A DNA stretch of 64,000 bases from NCBI GenBank assembly GCA_963726765.1, contig CAVSDH010000001.1, positions 44,876 to 108,875 of the forward strand, written 5' to 3'. Source of the stretch: CAIWHR01 sp963726765 (lineage in GTDB: Bacteria; Pseudomonadota; Gammaproteobacteria; Burkholderiales; Casimicrobiaceae). A program made the position numbers and the translations under genes. The notes beneath the pieces were generated by a model that was given only the letters and a program-made list of their open reading frames with translations, was not told where the DNA came from and searched no databases. Positions 1-9,663 of the stretch are shown piece after piece. How positions within the stretch are numbered: position 1 is the stretch's first letter; every line of letters begins with the position of its first letter.

Positions 1-1
1 C

Positions 2-3000
2 ACGCTGCACCTCATCGTCCATCCGCTGCTTGCGGTCGTCCGCGACGCCGGCGGCACGCTGACCGGCCTCGCGCCCGCCGCAACGGAGGGCCGGCGCGAA
101 TCGTTCATCCATGTCGAGGTCGACCGGACCATCGATCCGGCGCGCCTCGACGCGCTTGCCGCGGACATCGGGCGCGTGCTCGAGGACGTCCGGATGGCGG
201 TCCTCGACTGGAAGAAGATGCAGGACAGGTTGCTCGCGGTCGTCGGCGAGCTCGATGCGCGCCCGCCCCCGCTGCCCGCAGACGAACTGGCCGAGGGCAA
301 GGCGTTCCTGCGCTGGCTTGCCGGCAATCATTTCACGTTGCTGGGGTACCGCTGCCACGATCTCGTCACGGTCGACGGCGTGGACGCGCTGCGCATCGTC
401 GAAGGCTCGAGCCTGGGCCTCCTGCGCGAAACCGGCGGGCGCGAGGTCGCGGCAAGCTTCGCCGCGTTGCCGCCCGAACAGCGCGCGTTCGCGCGGATCC
501 CGGCGCTCCTCATCATCACCAAGTCGAATTCGCGGTCGACGATGCATCGCCCGGGCTATCTCGATTACGTCGGGATCAAGCGTTTCGACGAGAAAGGGGC
601 GGTCTGCGGCGAGCACCGCTTCATCGGCCTCTACACGTCGGCCGCGTACAGCGCCAAGCCGGCCGACATACCGCTTCTGCGGCGCAAGGCGGCCAACGTC
701 GTTGCGCGCGCTGGGCTCGCCCCCGGCAGCCACGCCGGCAAGGCTCTCATCAACATACTCGACACCTACCCGCGCGACGAGCTGCTGCAAACCGGCGACG
801 ACGAGCTGTACGCGACCGCGATGGGCATCCTGCACCTCGGCGAACGGCAGCGCTTCCGGCTGTTCGTGCGGCGCGACCCGTTCGGACGCTTCCTGTCGTG
901 CCTCATTTTCGCGCCACGCGAGAGCTACACGACCGAGCTGCGCCAGAAGTGGCAGGCGATCCTCATGCAGGCGTTCAACGGCACGAACGCGGAATTCAAC
1001 GTGCACCTTTCCGAATCGATGCTGGTGCGAAGCCTGATCACCGTGCGCACGACGCCCGGCAACGTGCCGGCGTTCGACGTCCGCGAGCTCGAGGCGCGCC
1101 TTGCCGCCGCGGCGCGAAGGTGGGAGGACGACCTGCGCGAGGCGCTGATCGAGGCGCAGGGCGAAGCCCGCGGCAGCGAGCTCTTCCGGCAGTTCGGAAG
1201 CGCGTTCCCGGCCGGCTACCGCGCGGATTTCGCGGCGCGCTCCGCGGTGCCGGACATCGCGCTGATGGCGCCGCTGACGGCGGAATCGCCGCTCGCGCTG
1301 TCGCTGTACCGTCCCCTCGAGGCGGAGCCCGGCGTGCTGCGTTTCAAGCTCTTCCATCGTGGCGCGCCGGTGCCGCTTTCCGACAGCCTGCCGATGCTGG
1401 AACGAATGGGACTCCGGGTCATGGACGAGCGGCCGCACCGTATCGCGCCGCAGGATACGCCGCCGGTGTGGATGCACGATTTCGGCATGCAGTCCGCGCT
1501 CGCCGACGCCGAGGTCGAGATCGACGCGCTGCATCCGGTGTTCGAGGATGCGTTTGCGCGCATCTTCCGCGGCGAGGTCGAGAGCGACGATTTCAACCGT
1601 CTGGTCGTGGCAGCGCGGATCCCTGCTGCGGAAATCGTCGTGCTGCGCGCGTATGCGAAGTACATGCGGCAGATCGGCTTCCCGCTTTCGCAATCGTTCA
1701 TCGAGTCGACGCTCGCCGCCCACGCCGACATTGCGCGCATGCTGGTCGACCTCTTCAAGCTGCGCTTCGACCCGGCGCTGCCGGATTCCGCGCAGACGAA
1801 GGCGATGGGAAAGATCCAGCAGATCGACGATGCGTTCGACCGTGTCGACAACCTCTCCGAGGATCGCGTGCTGCGGCAGTACTTCATGCTGATCCTCGCG
1901 ACCACGCGCACGAATTTCTGGCGCCGCGACGGCGATGGGCGGCCGCGAAGCTACCTGTCGTTCAAGTTCGACCCCGCGAAGGTGCCCGGTCTGCCCGAGC
2001 CCAGGCCGATGTACGAGATCTTCGTCTACTCGACCCGGTTCGAAGGCGTGCACCTGCGCGGCGGCAAAGTCGCGCGAGGCGGACTGCGCTGGTCGGACCG
2101 TCCCGAGGACTTTCGCACCGAGGTGCTGGGACTCGTCAAGGCGCAGATGGTCAAGAACATCGTGATCGTCCCGGTCGGATCGAAGGGCGGGTTCGTGCTG
2201 AAGCGCGCGCCCGCGCCTGCCGATCGCGAGGCGTTCATGAAGGAGGGGATTGCCTGTTATCAGGATTACCTGCGCGGCTTGCTCGACCTCACCGACAACC
2301 GCGTCGGCAACACCGTCGTGCCGCCGCCGCAGGTGAAGCGCCACGATCCGGACGACCCGTACCTGGTCGTCGCCGCGGACAAGGGCACGGCGTCGTTTTC
2401 GGATTATGCGAACGCGATCAGCAAGGAATACGGCTTCTGGCTGGGCGATGCGTTTGCTTCGGGCGGTTCGGTCGGCTACGACCACAAGGCGATGGGCATC
2501 ACGGCGCGCGGCGCGTGGGAGTCGACCAAGCGGCATTTCCGGGAAATGGGCGTCGACACTCAGACGACCGACTTCACGGTCGCCGGGATCGGCGACATGT
2601 CGGGCGACGTGTTCGGCAACGGCATGCTGCTCTCGCGTCACATCCGGCTGGTCGCCGCGTTCGACCACCGGCACATCTTCCTCGATCCGGATCCGGATCC
2701 CGAGGCAAGCATTGTCGAGCGCGAGCGGCTCTTCCGCCTGCCGCGCTCGTCATGGGCCGACTACGACGCGAAGCTGATCTCGACCGGCGGCGGCATTCAT
2801 CCGCGCAGCGCGAAGTCGATTGCGATCACGCCTGAGGTCAGGGCTGTGCTGGAGATCGCCGCGGACACGCTGACGCCCACCGAGCTCGTCAATGCGATCC
2901 TGAAAGCGCCGGTCGATCTCATCTACAACGGCGGCATCGGCACGTACGTCAAGGCGGCGACCGAAACGCACGGGCAGGTGGGCGACCGCGCCAACGATGC

Positions 3001-4465
3001 GCTGCGCGTGAACGGCGGAGACCTCAGGTGCAAGGTTTTCGTCGAAGGGGGCAACCTCGGATGCACGCAGCTCGGTCGAATCGAGTACGCGCATGCCGGC
3101 GGCCGCATCTGTACCGACGCCATCGACAACTCGGCGGGGGTCGACACGTCCGACCACGAGGTCAACATCAAGATCCTGCTCGGCATGGCGATCGCCGAGG
3201 GCGAGCTCACCGAGAAGCAGCGCAACGCGCAGCTCGTCGAGATGACGGACGAGGTTGCCGCGCTCGTGCTGCGCGACAACTATTTCCAGACGCAGGTGCT
3301 GTCGGTGACCGGCCGCATCGCGCCGCTCCTGCTCGACGCGCAGGGACGCTTCATGCAGTACCTCGAGAAGGCGGGGCGCCTCAATCGCGCGATCGAGTAC
3401 CTTCCGGACGACGAGGCACTCGCCGCGCGACGTGCGCAGGGGCACGGCCTCACGAGCCCCGAGCGCGCGGTCATGCTCGCCTACAGCAAGATGTGGCTCT
3501 ACGACGAGCTGCTGGCGTCGCCGCTGCCGGATGATCCGTGGATCGAAACCGCGCTGACGCGCTATTTCCCGCACGTGCTCGGCGAGAAATTCTCGGCCTA
3601 CATGCCACGGCACGCGCTGAAGCGCGAGATCATCGCCACCCACGTGACCAACAGCATGGTCAATCGGGTCGGCAGCACCTACGTGCACCGGCTTTCGGAA
3701 ACGACCGGCGCCAGGCCGCACGAGGTCGTGCGCGCCTACCTGCTGTCGCGCGAGATCTTCGGATTCGTGCCGCTATGGCAGGCGATCGAGGCGCTTGACT
3801 CCGCGGTTGACGACGCGGTCCAGTCGACGATGCTGATCGACACCAGCCGGCAGCTCGAGCGCGGCACGACGTGGTTCCTGCGCTCGCGCCGCCTCGCGGA
3901 GGACATGGCCCTGACGATTGCGCACTTCACGCCACGGGTCGAGGCGCTGTCCGGACGGCTGCCGGAACTCCTCGATGCGGCCGATCGGTCGCGCGTGGCC
4001 GGGGCGGCTGCCAAGTACGTGGCGCAGGGCGTGCCGGAAGGCGTCGCGCAGCGCGTCGTGACGCTCGACACGCTGTACTCGACCCTCGACATCGTCGAGG
4101 TGGCGGGCGCGACAAAGCGTCCGGTCGAGCTCGTGGCCGAAATCTACTTCGACCTTTCGACGCGCCTCGGACTGCCTTGGCTGCGCGAGCGAGTTTCCGC
4201 GCTGCCGGCGGATGCGCACTGGCAGATGCTGGCGCGCGGCGCCATGCACGACGACTTGTCCGGGCTGCAGCGCACGATCACCGGCGAAGTCCTGGCGGGC
4301 GGCGGCGACCGCGCGGCGGCCGGCGGGCTCATCGACGCGTGGAAGGACCGCAACGGTCGCGCGATCGAACGCGTGCTGCAGCTGCTGACGGAGCTGCGCG
4401 CGGCAGGCGCAACGGATGCCGCGATGCTTTCGGTCGCCCTGCGGGAGCTGCGCACGCTCGCGTAA
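2..4465 (+). CDS. NAD-specific glutamate dehydrogenase, large type (5' end outside window)
   Basis: Large NAD-dependent glutamate dehydrogenase, which deaminates glutamate to 2-oxoglutarate in the cytoplasm. The frame is open from base 2, so the N-terminus lies upstream; about 1,487 codons are present and the family is usually near 1,600 residues. Family signatures seen are HLIVHP and ESFIHVEVDR near the start, the central catalytic stretch RGGLRWSDRPEDFRTEV, PVGSKGGFV, and NVGDMSGD-like text (GIGDMSGDVFGNGMLLS) followed by GGGIHPRSAKS. The ORF is intact over its full visible length. It converges on the next gene, with only 15 bases between the two stops and no clear hairpin there. The large-type GDH assignment is firm; the cofactor is inferred from the family. 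Confidence 0.95.
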   Translation, partial: TLHLIVHPLLAVVRDAGGTLTGLAPAATEGRRESFIHVEVDRTIDPARLDALAADIGRVLEDVRMAVLDWKKMQDRLLAVVGELDARPPPLPADELAEGKAFLRWLAGNHFTLLGYRCHDLVTVDGVDALRIVEGSSLGLLRETGGREVAASFAALPPEQRAFARIPALLIITKSNSRSTMHRPGYLDYVGIKRFDEKGAVCGEHRFIGLYTSAAYSAKPADIPLLRRKAANVVARAGLAPGSHAGKALINILDTYPRDELLQTGDDELYATAMGILHLGERQRFRLFVRRDPFGRFLSCLIFAPRESYTTELRQKWQAILMQAFNGTNAEFNVHLSESMLVRSLITVRTTPGNVPAFDVRELEARLAAAARRWEDDLREALIEAQGEARGSELFRQFGSAFPAGYRADFAARSAVPDIALMAPLTAESPLALSLYRPLEAEPGVLRFKLFHRGAPVPLSDSLPMLERMGLRVMDERPHRIAPQDTPPVWMHDFGMQSALADAEVEIDALHPVFEDAFARIFRGEVESDDFNRLVVAARIPAAEIVVLRAYAKYMRQIGFPLSQSFIESTLAAHADIARMLVDLFKLRFDPALPDSAQTKAMGKIQQIDDAFDRVDNLSEDRVLRQYFMLILATTRTNFWRRDGDGRPRSYLSFKFDPAKVPGLPEPRPMYEIFVYSTRFEGVHLRGGKVARGGLRWSDRPEDFRTEVLGLVKAQMVKNIVIVPVGSKGGFVLKRAPAPADREAFMKEGIACYQDYLRGLLDLTDNRVGNTVVPPPQVKRHDPDDPYLVVAADKGTASFSDYANAISKEYGFWLGDAFASGGSVGYDHKAMGITARGAWESTKRHFREMGVDTQTTDFTVAGIGDMSGDVFGNGMLLSRHIRLVAAFDHRHIFLDPDPDPEASIVERERLFRLPRSSWADYDAKLISTGGGIHPRSAKSIAITPEVRAVLEIAADTLTPTELVNAILKAPVDLIYNGGIGTYVKAATETHGQVGDRANDALRVNGGDLRCKVFVEGGNLGCTQLGRIEYAHAGGRICTDAIDNSAGVDTSDHEVNIKILLGMAIAEGELTEKQRNAQLVEMTDEVAALVLRDNYFQTQVLSVTGRIAPLLLDAQGRFMQYLEKAGRLNRAIEYLPDDEALAARRAQGHGLTSPERAVMLAYSKMWLYDELLASPLPDDPWIETALTRYFPHVLGEKFSAYMPRHALKREIIATHVTNSMVNRVGSTYVHRLSETTGARPHEVVRAYLLSREIFGFVPLWQAIEALDSAVDDAVQSTMLIDTSRQLERGTTWFLRSRRLAEDMALTIAHFTPRVEALSGRLPELLDAADRSRVAGAAAKYVAQGVPEGVAQRVVTLDTLYSTLDIVEVAGATKRPVELVAEIYFDLSTRLGLPWLRERVSALPADAHWQMLARGAMHDDLSGLQRTITGEVLAGGGDRAAAGGLIDAWKDRNGRAIERVLQLLTELRAAGATDAAMLSVALRELRTLA

Positions 4466-4480
4466 CGCGTCGTGCGCGCC

Positions 4481-5053
4481 TTACAGGTGCGCTGCGGCGA
4501 GGAGGCCCAGCACGACCGATCCGATCGCGACGCCCAGCGCGCCCAACCCCATGGCCTTCTGCCGCGTGAGGATGGTGATGGCCGCCAGCGCGATGGCAAT
4601 CTGGATCAGGGTCATCGCCTGCGCCCAGCGGTGGTGGGTGTGCATCGCCGCCTCGCTGCTCGTTTCGGCCGACCTGCTCGCCTGCTCGAGCTTCTTGGCC
4701 TCGACCATGATCTCTTCCTTTTCCTTCTTGTAGCGCTCCGCTTCCTTCAGGTACTTCGCCTGCTGTTCGCCCGCGGTGAGCGTCGATCCCAGCTCGGCGA
4801 GGTTCTGCTTGCTGCTCTTCGCCTGGTAGAAATTCCACTGGTCCGAGGCTTCGGTCTTTCTGATCGCCGCCTCGTTCTTGAAGAGCAGCGCCTCGTTCTG
4901 GGTGGCGCCCGCCATGTAGCCGAACAACGCGCCGATGGTCGCGAAAATCGCGGTCATCACCGCAATGCGGCCGGCGAACGGGTCGCCGCTGTGCGCGGCG
5001 TGCTCGACCTCGTGGTCGTGCGGACCGTGAACGTGGAAATGGCCTTCCGACAT
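4481..5053 (-). CDS. DUF4337 domain membrane protein
   Basis: A 190-residue protein matching the DUF4337 pattern: a short His-rich N-terminus (HFHVHGPHDHEVEH), a membrane segment around residues 28-48, a charged coiled-coil middle (KYLKEAERYKKEKEEIMVEAKKLE region) and two C-terminal membrane segments. The ATG at 5053 is preceded by AGGAG at normal spacing, which decides this start over a longer upstream frame. The function of the family is not known to me; the His-rich head could bind metal, but that is speculation. It lies just downstream of folA on the same strand with a 53-base gap, so the two may be cotranscribed. Confidence 0.85.
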   Translation of the reverse strand: MSEGHFHVHGPHDHEVEHAAHSGDPFAGRIAVMTAIFATIGALFGYMAGATQNEALLFKNEAAIRKTEASDQWNFYQAKSSKQNLAELGSTLTAGEQQAKYLKEAERYKKEKEEIMVEAKKLEQASRSAETSSEAAMHTHHRWAQAMTLIQIAIALAAITILTRQKAMGLGALGVAIGSVVLGLLAAAHL

Positions 5054-5106
5054 GTCGACTCCTGGGCTTGGGAATGAGATTGCGGGATGACGCGCAAACG
5101 CGCGCT

Positions 5107-5667
5107 TCAGGTCCTGTCGCGACGGTAGGTCACGAAAGCGTACGGCAAGGCGTCCGCGTGTTCCCCGGCATGCGCTTCGCGGTCGACCTCGCGCCATTCA
5201 CGACGATCGAATGGCGGAAACGTCGCGTCGCCATCGAAGGCCCGGCCGATCTCCGTCAGGTAGAGCACGCGGGCGTGCGGCAGTGCTTCACGGTAGAGCT
5301 CGCCGCCGCCGATGCAAAACGCCGGCGCCGGCAGTCGAACCCGGTCGAGTGCGTCAACGAGCGACGATGCGATTTCCGCACCGGTCGCGGGAAACGCCGG
5401 GTCGCGGGTGACCACGATGTTCTGCCGATCGGGCAGCGGACGCCCGATCGATTCCCATGTCCGCCGGCCCATGATCACCGCATGGCCCGTGGTCAACGCG
5501 CGGAAACGCTGCAGATCGGCCGGCAGACGCCATGGGAGGCGGTTGTCGCCGCCGATGACCGAATTCGCGGCGACGGCTGCAATGATCGCAAGTGGGGGCA
5601 GGCTGGTCGCCGCGCATGAAGTGGGGACCGCCTGTCCTTCCGGCGATTCCCGTACGCCCGCACTCAC
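5107..5667 (-). CDS. folA: Dihydrofolate reductase
   Basis: Dihydrofolate reductase, which makes tetrahydrofolate from dihydrofolate with NADPH. The core begins LAIIAAVAANSVIGGDN, followed by LPWRLPADLQRF, the NADPH-site MGRRTWESIGRPLP, IVVTRDP and FCIGGGELY, all in family order. The GTG at 5667 gives 186 residues, with about 25 more at the N-terminus than the usual 160-residue form; no better internal start is visible, so the true start is uncertain. It is divergent from glrK with only 49 bases between start codons. thyA, its usual metabolic partner, lies 4.5 kb away rather than next door. Confidence 0.93.
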   Translation of the reverse strand: MSAGVRESPEGQAVPTSCAATSLPPLAIIAAVAANSVIGGDNRLPWRLPADLQRFRALTTGHAVIMGRRTWESIGRPLPDRQNIVVTRDPAFPATGAEIASSLVDALDRVRLPAPAFCIGGGELYREALPHARVLYLTEIGRAFDGDATFPPFDRREWREVDREAHAGEHADALPYAFVTYRRDRT

Positions 5668-5716
5668 CGCTGCGTGTCCGGTGTCATAATTGCCGCAAAT
5701 TATATAGGTCGCCTCC

Positions 5717-7210
5717 GTGTACTACCCGCGTTCGTTTCTCAAGTTCATTCTGCTGGGCTTCCTGCTGGTGAGCCTGCCGCTCGTCTATGCGCTGGTCGAG
5801 CTCATCTTTTCGCTCGACCGACTGCAGATCGAGGGTCAGGAAGCCGTGCAGCAGGCGGCGCAGGCGGGCCGCGCGAGCCGCCTGCTGTTCGAGCAGTCGA
5901 CGACGCTCGAGCGGCTGGTTCGCCAGTACCTCATTCTGGAGGACGGCGCGCTGCTCGAGGACTACGGACGCGTGCGGCAGGATTTCCGTGCGACGCAAAG
6001 GCAGCTCTCGCTGCTGCCGCTGTCCAAGGATCAGCTCGCGACGCTGGACGCGCTGGCCGACTCCGAGTCGCAACTGAACCAGCTGCTCCGCGCGCCGCAG
6101 AAGCCCCAGGGCGCACATACGGAACTTGCGGAAGGCTATTCGAAGCTGGCCGACGGCGCGCAATCGCTGCTGGGTGCAACGAACGACCTGACCGAGCGCG
6201 CGATCGTGCAGCTCCAGGACATTGCCGCGCAGGGCCGTCAGAAATGGCGCTACCTGGCCTTCGCCACGGCCGGCATCGCGCTTGCGCTCGCCATCCTGTT
6301 CGCCGTGCTGATCGCGCGCCCGATTCGCCAGCTGGACCAGGCGATCCGGCAGATGGGGACCGCGGATTTCACGCACAGAATCGAGGTCAACGGACCGCAG
6401 GACCTGCGCTATCTCGGCCAGCGGCTCGAGTGGCTGCGCTCGCGCCTGTCGGATCTCGAGGAGCAGCAGAACCGATTCCTTCGCCACGTCTCGCACGAGC
6501 TCAAGACTCCGCTGACGGCGGTGCGCGAAGGCGCGGAACTCCTGCGCGACAACGTGGGCGGCAAGCTCACGCCCGAGCAGCGCGAGATCGTCCGCATTGT
6601 CCGCGAGAACACGCTGTCGCTGCAGAAGCTCATCGAGGACCTGCTCACCTACCACCAGACTCGCGCGATGGAGCCGCAGACGCTGGGGCCGGTGCTGCTG
6701 TCCGATGTGCTCAGGCGAGTCGTCAAGGAGCACAAGCTCGCGGCGCTGGCGCGGATGATCTCCTTCGAGGCGAGGTTGAAGCCCGCCCTCGTCGTCGGAG
6801 ACGCCGAGAAGCTCCGGACGATCGTCGACAACCTTGTCTCGAATGCGATCAAGTATTCACCGCGGTCGGGCACGATCGCACTGGGACTCTCGACCGAAGA
6901 CGGATTCGCGGTCCTCGACGTCGTCGACCAGGGGCACGGGGTCGATCCCGAAGAGCGCGCGCAAATCTTCGACTCCTTCTACCAGGGCCGACCGCCGACC
7001 GACGGTCGCGTGAAGGGCTCGGGCCTCGGGCTCGCGATCGCCCGCGAATACGCGGTTGCCCACGGCGGCAGGATCGAAGCGCTGGAACGTACCGACGGGC
7101 GCCACGGGGCGCATTTCCGCCTGTGGTTGCCGCTCGCCGCGGGAGGTGACGGCGCGGTGATCGATACGGCAAGTGCTGACGCGCAGGTGACGGTCATGGG
7201 GAGCCGATGA
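5717..7210 (+). CDS. glrK: Sensor histidine kinase, GlrK/QseE type
   Basis: Membrane sensor kinase of the GlrK (QseE, YfhK) type. TM1 lies at about residues 8-30 and TM2 at about 177-200. Between them is a mostly helical periplasmic sensor region of about 145 residues, and HAMP follows to about 250. The H-box reads HVSHELKTPLTAVREGAELL with the phospho-acceptor His near residue 259. The ATPase part has the N-box VDNLVSNAIKYSP and G-boxes with VDQGHGVDP and GSGLGLAIAREY. A GTG start is used. The 3' end overlaps the lipoprotein gene by 4 bases, and glrR follows, reproducing the enterobacterial glrK-qseG-glrR order. It should phosphorylate the downstream GlrR. Confidence 0.93.
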   Translation: MYYPRSFLKFILLGFLLVSLPLVYALVELIFSLDRLQIEGQEAVQQAAQAGRASRLLFEQSTTLERLVRQYLILEDGALLEDYGRVRQDFRATQRQLSLLPLSKDQLATLDALADSESQLNQLLRAPQKPQGAHTELAEGYSKLADGAQSLLGATNDLTERAIVQLQDIAAQGRQKWRYLAFATAGIALALAILFAVLIARPIRQLDQAIRQMGTADFTHRIEVNGPQDLRYLGQRLEWLRSRLSDLEEQQNRFLRHVSHELKTPLTAVREGAELLRDNVGGKLTPEQREIVRIVRENTLSLQKLIEDLLTYHQTRAMEPQTLGPVLLSDVLRRVVKEHKLAALARMISFEARLKPALVVGDAEKLRTIVDNLVSNAIKYSPRSGTIALGLSTEDGFAVLDVVDQGHGVDPEERAQIFDSFYQGRPPTDGRVKGSGLGLAIAREYAVAHGGRIEALERTDGRHGAHFRLWLPLAAGGDGAVIDTASADAQVTVMGSR

Positions 7211-7965
7211 GCACCCGTCCGTGGTGGGCGCCGGCGGCGCTCGCGGTCACTGTGCTCGCGGGATGCGCGACGCCGCCGCCGATGGTGCAGCCCGACGAGG
7301 ACGACGAGCCGCTGGTCGCGACGATGCCGTCGACACCCATGGTGGAGTATCCGCCGATCGAGCCCGTCGAGCCTCCCGTCTCGGTGCCGGAGCCGGCGCC
7401 GGCCACGCCCCCACGCGTGCCGCCTGCGACGGAACCTCCGCCGGCGCTTCCGGGAACCGCCCCACCTGCACCGCCCGAGGCCTCGGCGGACGCGATCGAG
7501 CTTCTCACGTTGCTTGTCGACCTGCAGCGATACAGCACGCTTTCCGCCGACGACGTCCGTCGCGAGCTCGCCGCGTCGACGCAGGCATTGAACCGGCAGC
7601 GGACCGACGCAAACCGGGTGCGGCTCGCGGTGCTGTTTACCTTTGCGAAGGCGTCGCCGCAGGACGATCAGCGGGCACTGCAGCTCCTCGACAACGTGGC
7701 GAAGAGCAATCCCGGTTCGCCGGCGGTGAAGCAGGTCGCGGCGGTGCTGCAGGCGCAGATTTCCGAGCGCCTCCATGCCGTGCGCGATGAGCAGCAGAAG
7801 GCCGATGCGGCCATCCAGAAGCTCGAAGCGCTTCGTGCCATGGAGCGAAGCCTGTTGCGCGACCGCGTTCGCAGCGGCGGCGGAGCCGGTGGCGGGGCAG
7901 GCGGGAGCGGCAGCGGCAGCGGCAGCGGCGGGGGTGGTGGCGGCGGCGGCGGCGGCGGCCGGTAG
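7207..7965 (+). CDS. QseG-like outer membrane lipoprotein
   Basis: Predicted lipoprotein of 252 residues. The signal peptide ends in the lipobox LAGC with lipidated Cys20, then a Pro-rich linker (about residues 22-90) and a helical domain with the heptad-like text LLTLLVDLQRYSTL and repeated Gln/Leu. Position between the kinase and regulator genes matches qseG (yfhG), whose product in enterobacteria controls GlrK; sequence similarity is low, so the call rests mainly on synteny and architecture. The last 30 residues are a Gly/Ser tract encoded by GGC/AGC repeats (7876-7962), unusual for this family and possibly variable in length. It starts inside the last codons of glrK, so translation is probably coupled. 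Confidence 0.75.
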   Translation: MSTRPWWAPAALAVTVLAGCATPPPMVQPDEDDEPLVATMPSTPMVEYPPIEPVEPPVSVPEPAPATPPRVPPATEPPPALPGTAPPAPPEASADAIELLTLLVDLQRYSTLSADDVRRELAASTQALNRQRTDANRVRLAVLFTFAKASPQDDQRALQLLDNVAKSNPGSPAVKQVAAVLQAQISERLHAVRDEQQKADAAIQKLEALRAMERSLLRDRVRSGGGAGGGAGGSGSGSGSGGGGGGGGGGGR

Positions 7966-7982
7966 GCGCCGAAAGGACGGGC

Positions 7983-9341
7983 ATGCAGACAGGCGACATC
8001 CTGCTGGTCGACGACGATCCTGACCTGCTGAAGCTGATCAGCCTGCGGCTCGTTTCGGCGGGTTACCGCGTGCGGACCGCGGACAGCGGCGAAGCGGCGC
8101 TGGCGGCGCTCGCCGTCGCGCGGCCCGGGGCCGTGATCACCGATCTCAGGATGCCCGGCATCGACGGCCTTCAACTCTTCGAGGCCATCCATCGCCAGCA
8201 CCCGGCGTTGCCGGTCATCATCCTCACGGCGCACGGCACCATTCCGGATGCCGTCTCCGCGACTCAGCGCGGCGTTTTCGGTTTCCTGACGAAGCCGTTC
8301 GACAGTCAGGAACTGCTGCAGCTCGTGGCTTCCGCGCTGCGACTCGCGGGCGACGCGCCGACGGACAGCGGCGAGGCGACCGGCGAATGGCGCGCGGGAA
8401 TCATCACCCGAAGTCCGCAGGTCGAAGATCTCCTGCGGCAGGCGCGACTCGTGGCCGACTCCGACGCGAGCGTGCTGGTCTACGGCGATTCCGGCACCGG
8501 CAAGGAGCTCCTCGCCCGGGCCATCCACCGCGCGAGCCCGCGTGGCGACAAGCCGTTCGTCGCTGTCAATTGCGGTGCGATTCCGGAGCCGCTGCTCGAG
8601 TCGGAACTGTTCGGGCATGCGCGCGGCGCGTTTTCCGGCGCCGTGCAGGCGCACAAGGGCCTGTTCCAGGCTGCCGACGGCGGGACGATCTTCCTGGACG
8701 AGATCGGGGATATGCCCCTCGCGCTGCAGGTGAAGCTTCTTCGCGTGCTCCAGGAAGGCGAGGTGCGGCCCGTGGGCGCCACGCAGTCGCTGCCTGTCGA
8801 CGTGCGGGTCATTTCCGCCACGCACCGCGACCTCGACGCGCAAAAGGCTTCCGGCCAGTTCCGCGAGGACCTGTACTACCGGCTCAACGTCGTTTCGCTG
8901 AAGCTGCCGGCGCTCGCCGATCGGCGCGAGGACATTCCGCTTCTCGCGACGCACTTCCTGCGCCGGCTCGCCGACCGGTACAAGCGGCCCGCGCCGACTC
9001 TGGCGCCGGAGGCCATGGCGCTCCTCATCTCGGCGCCCTGGCCAGGAAACGTTCGGCAGCTTCTCAACCTGCTCGAGCAGGCAGTGGCCCTCGCCACGAC
9101 CAATGTGATTCCGGCGTCGCTGATCCAGAGTTCGTTGCGCGAGGACGCGAGCGCGCTCGTTCCTTTCGAAGAGGCGCGCAAGGAGTTCGAGCGCGATTAC
9201 CTGGTGCGCCTCCTGAAGATTACCGGCGGCAATGTTACGCAGGCGGCGCTGCTCGCCAAGCGCAATCGCACCGAGTTCTACAAGCTCCTGCAGCGGCACC
9301 GGCTCGAGCCCGCGATGTTCAAGGAAGGCAAGCCGGGCTGA
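7983..9341 (+). CDS. glrR: Sigma-54-dependent response regulator GlrR (QseF)
   Basis: NtrC-family response regulator of 452 residues. The receiver domain (1-120) has the phospho-acceptor Asp in VITDLRMPGIDG near residue 54. The AAA+ domain carries Walker A GDSGTGKE near 168-175, the sigma-54 contact loop GAFSGA near 214 (the usual loop is GAFTGA) and Walker B-type FLDEIGDM. A Fis-type HTH ends the protein (GGNVTQAALLAKRNRTEFY). The C-terminal half follows enterobacterial GlrR closely, including a terminal FKE. It must act at sigma-54 promoters, and two consensus GlrR sites plus such a promoter lie directly downstream of this gene. Confidence 0.95.
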   Translation: MQTGDILLVDDDPDLLKLISLRLVSAGYRVRTADSGEAALAALAVARPGAVITDLRMPGIDGLQLFEAIHRQHPALPVIILTAHGTIPDAVSATQRGVFGFLTKPFDSQELLQLVASALRLAGDAPTDSGEATGEWRAGIITRSPQVEDLLRQARLVADSDASVLVYGDSGTGKELLARAIHRASPRGDKPFVAVNCGAIPEPLLESELFGHARGAFSGAVQAHKGLFQAADGGTIFLDEIGDMPLALQVKLLRVLQEGEVRPVGATQSLPVDVRVISATHRDLDAQKASGQFREDLYYRLNVVSLKLPALADRREDIPLLATHFLRRLADRYKRPAPTLAPEAMALLISAPWPGNVRQLLNLLEQAVALATTNVIPASLIQSSLREDASALVPFEEARKEFERDYLVRLLKITGGNVTQAALLAKRNRTEFYKLLQRHRLEPAMFKEGKPG

Positions 9342-9470
9342 TCGTTATTCGGCGTCGGCGACGTCGTCTGCGGGACCCTCGCCCGATCCGTTGTCCAATG
9401 TGCGCGGAGCCGGCCGCGCCCATTCCATTGTCATTGAATGTGCCGCGCCTGCGCCTCATGCGAGGCTGAC

Positions 9471-9488
9471 TGTCGCCACCTGGCGACA
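9471..9488. promoter_or_regulatory. Candidate GlrR binding site 1 (TGTC-N10-GACA)
   Basis: TGTCGCCA-CC-TGGCGACA, a perfect 8-bp inverted repeat with a 2-base centre. It fits exactly the TGTC-N10-GACA consensus described for GlrR sites upstream of glmY in enterobacteria. It lies about 219 bases upstream of the predicted sigma-54 start, at enhancer distance. No T-tract follows that would make it a glrR terminator. Confidence 0.75.
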
Positions 9489-9535
9489 TTAATTGTTCAT
9501 TTAAATCATTTATTTATCATAAATGACACATACGG

Positions 9536-9553
9536 TGTCGGCAAAATGCGACA
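9536..9553. promoter_or_regulatory. Candidate GlrR binding site 2 (TGTC-N10-GACA)
   Basis: TGTC-GGCAAAATGC-GACA, a second exact match to the GlrR consensus, 65 bases after the first (start to start). Between the two sites the DNA is strikingly AT-rich for this genome (9489-9530), which would suit bending or IHF binding. A third, imperfect copy (TGTC-N10-GAAA) is at 9640-9657, close to the promoter. Confidence 0.75.
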
Positions 9554-9663
9554 ACGTATCCATTTTTGCAAGGGCGGCCCAACTGCAATCGTCATGCCGA
9601 GTAGTCGCTCTCGCTTCGGGGAACGCTTCGAACGGGGAATGTCCAACCCGATGGAAATACGCT

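Noticed and set aside
9471..9488. Inverted repeat after glrR as a transcription terminator
   Set aside because: No T-tract on the plus strand; exact fit to the TGTC-N10-GACA regulator site and a second copy 65 bases on favour a binding site.
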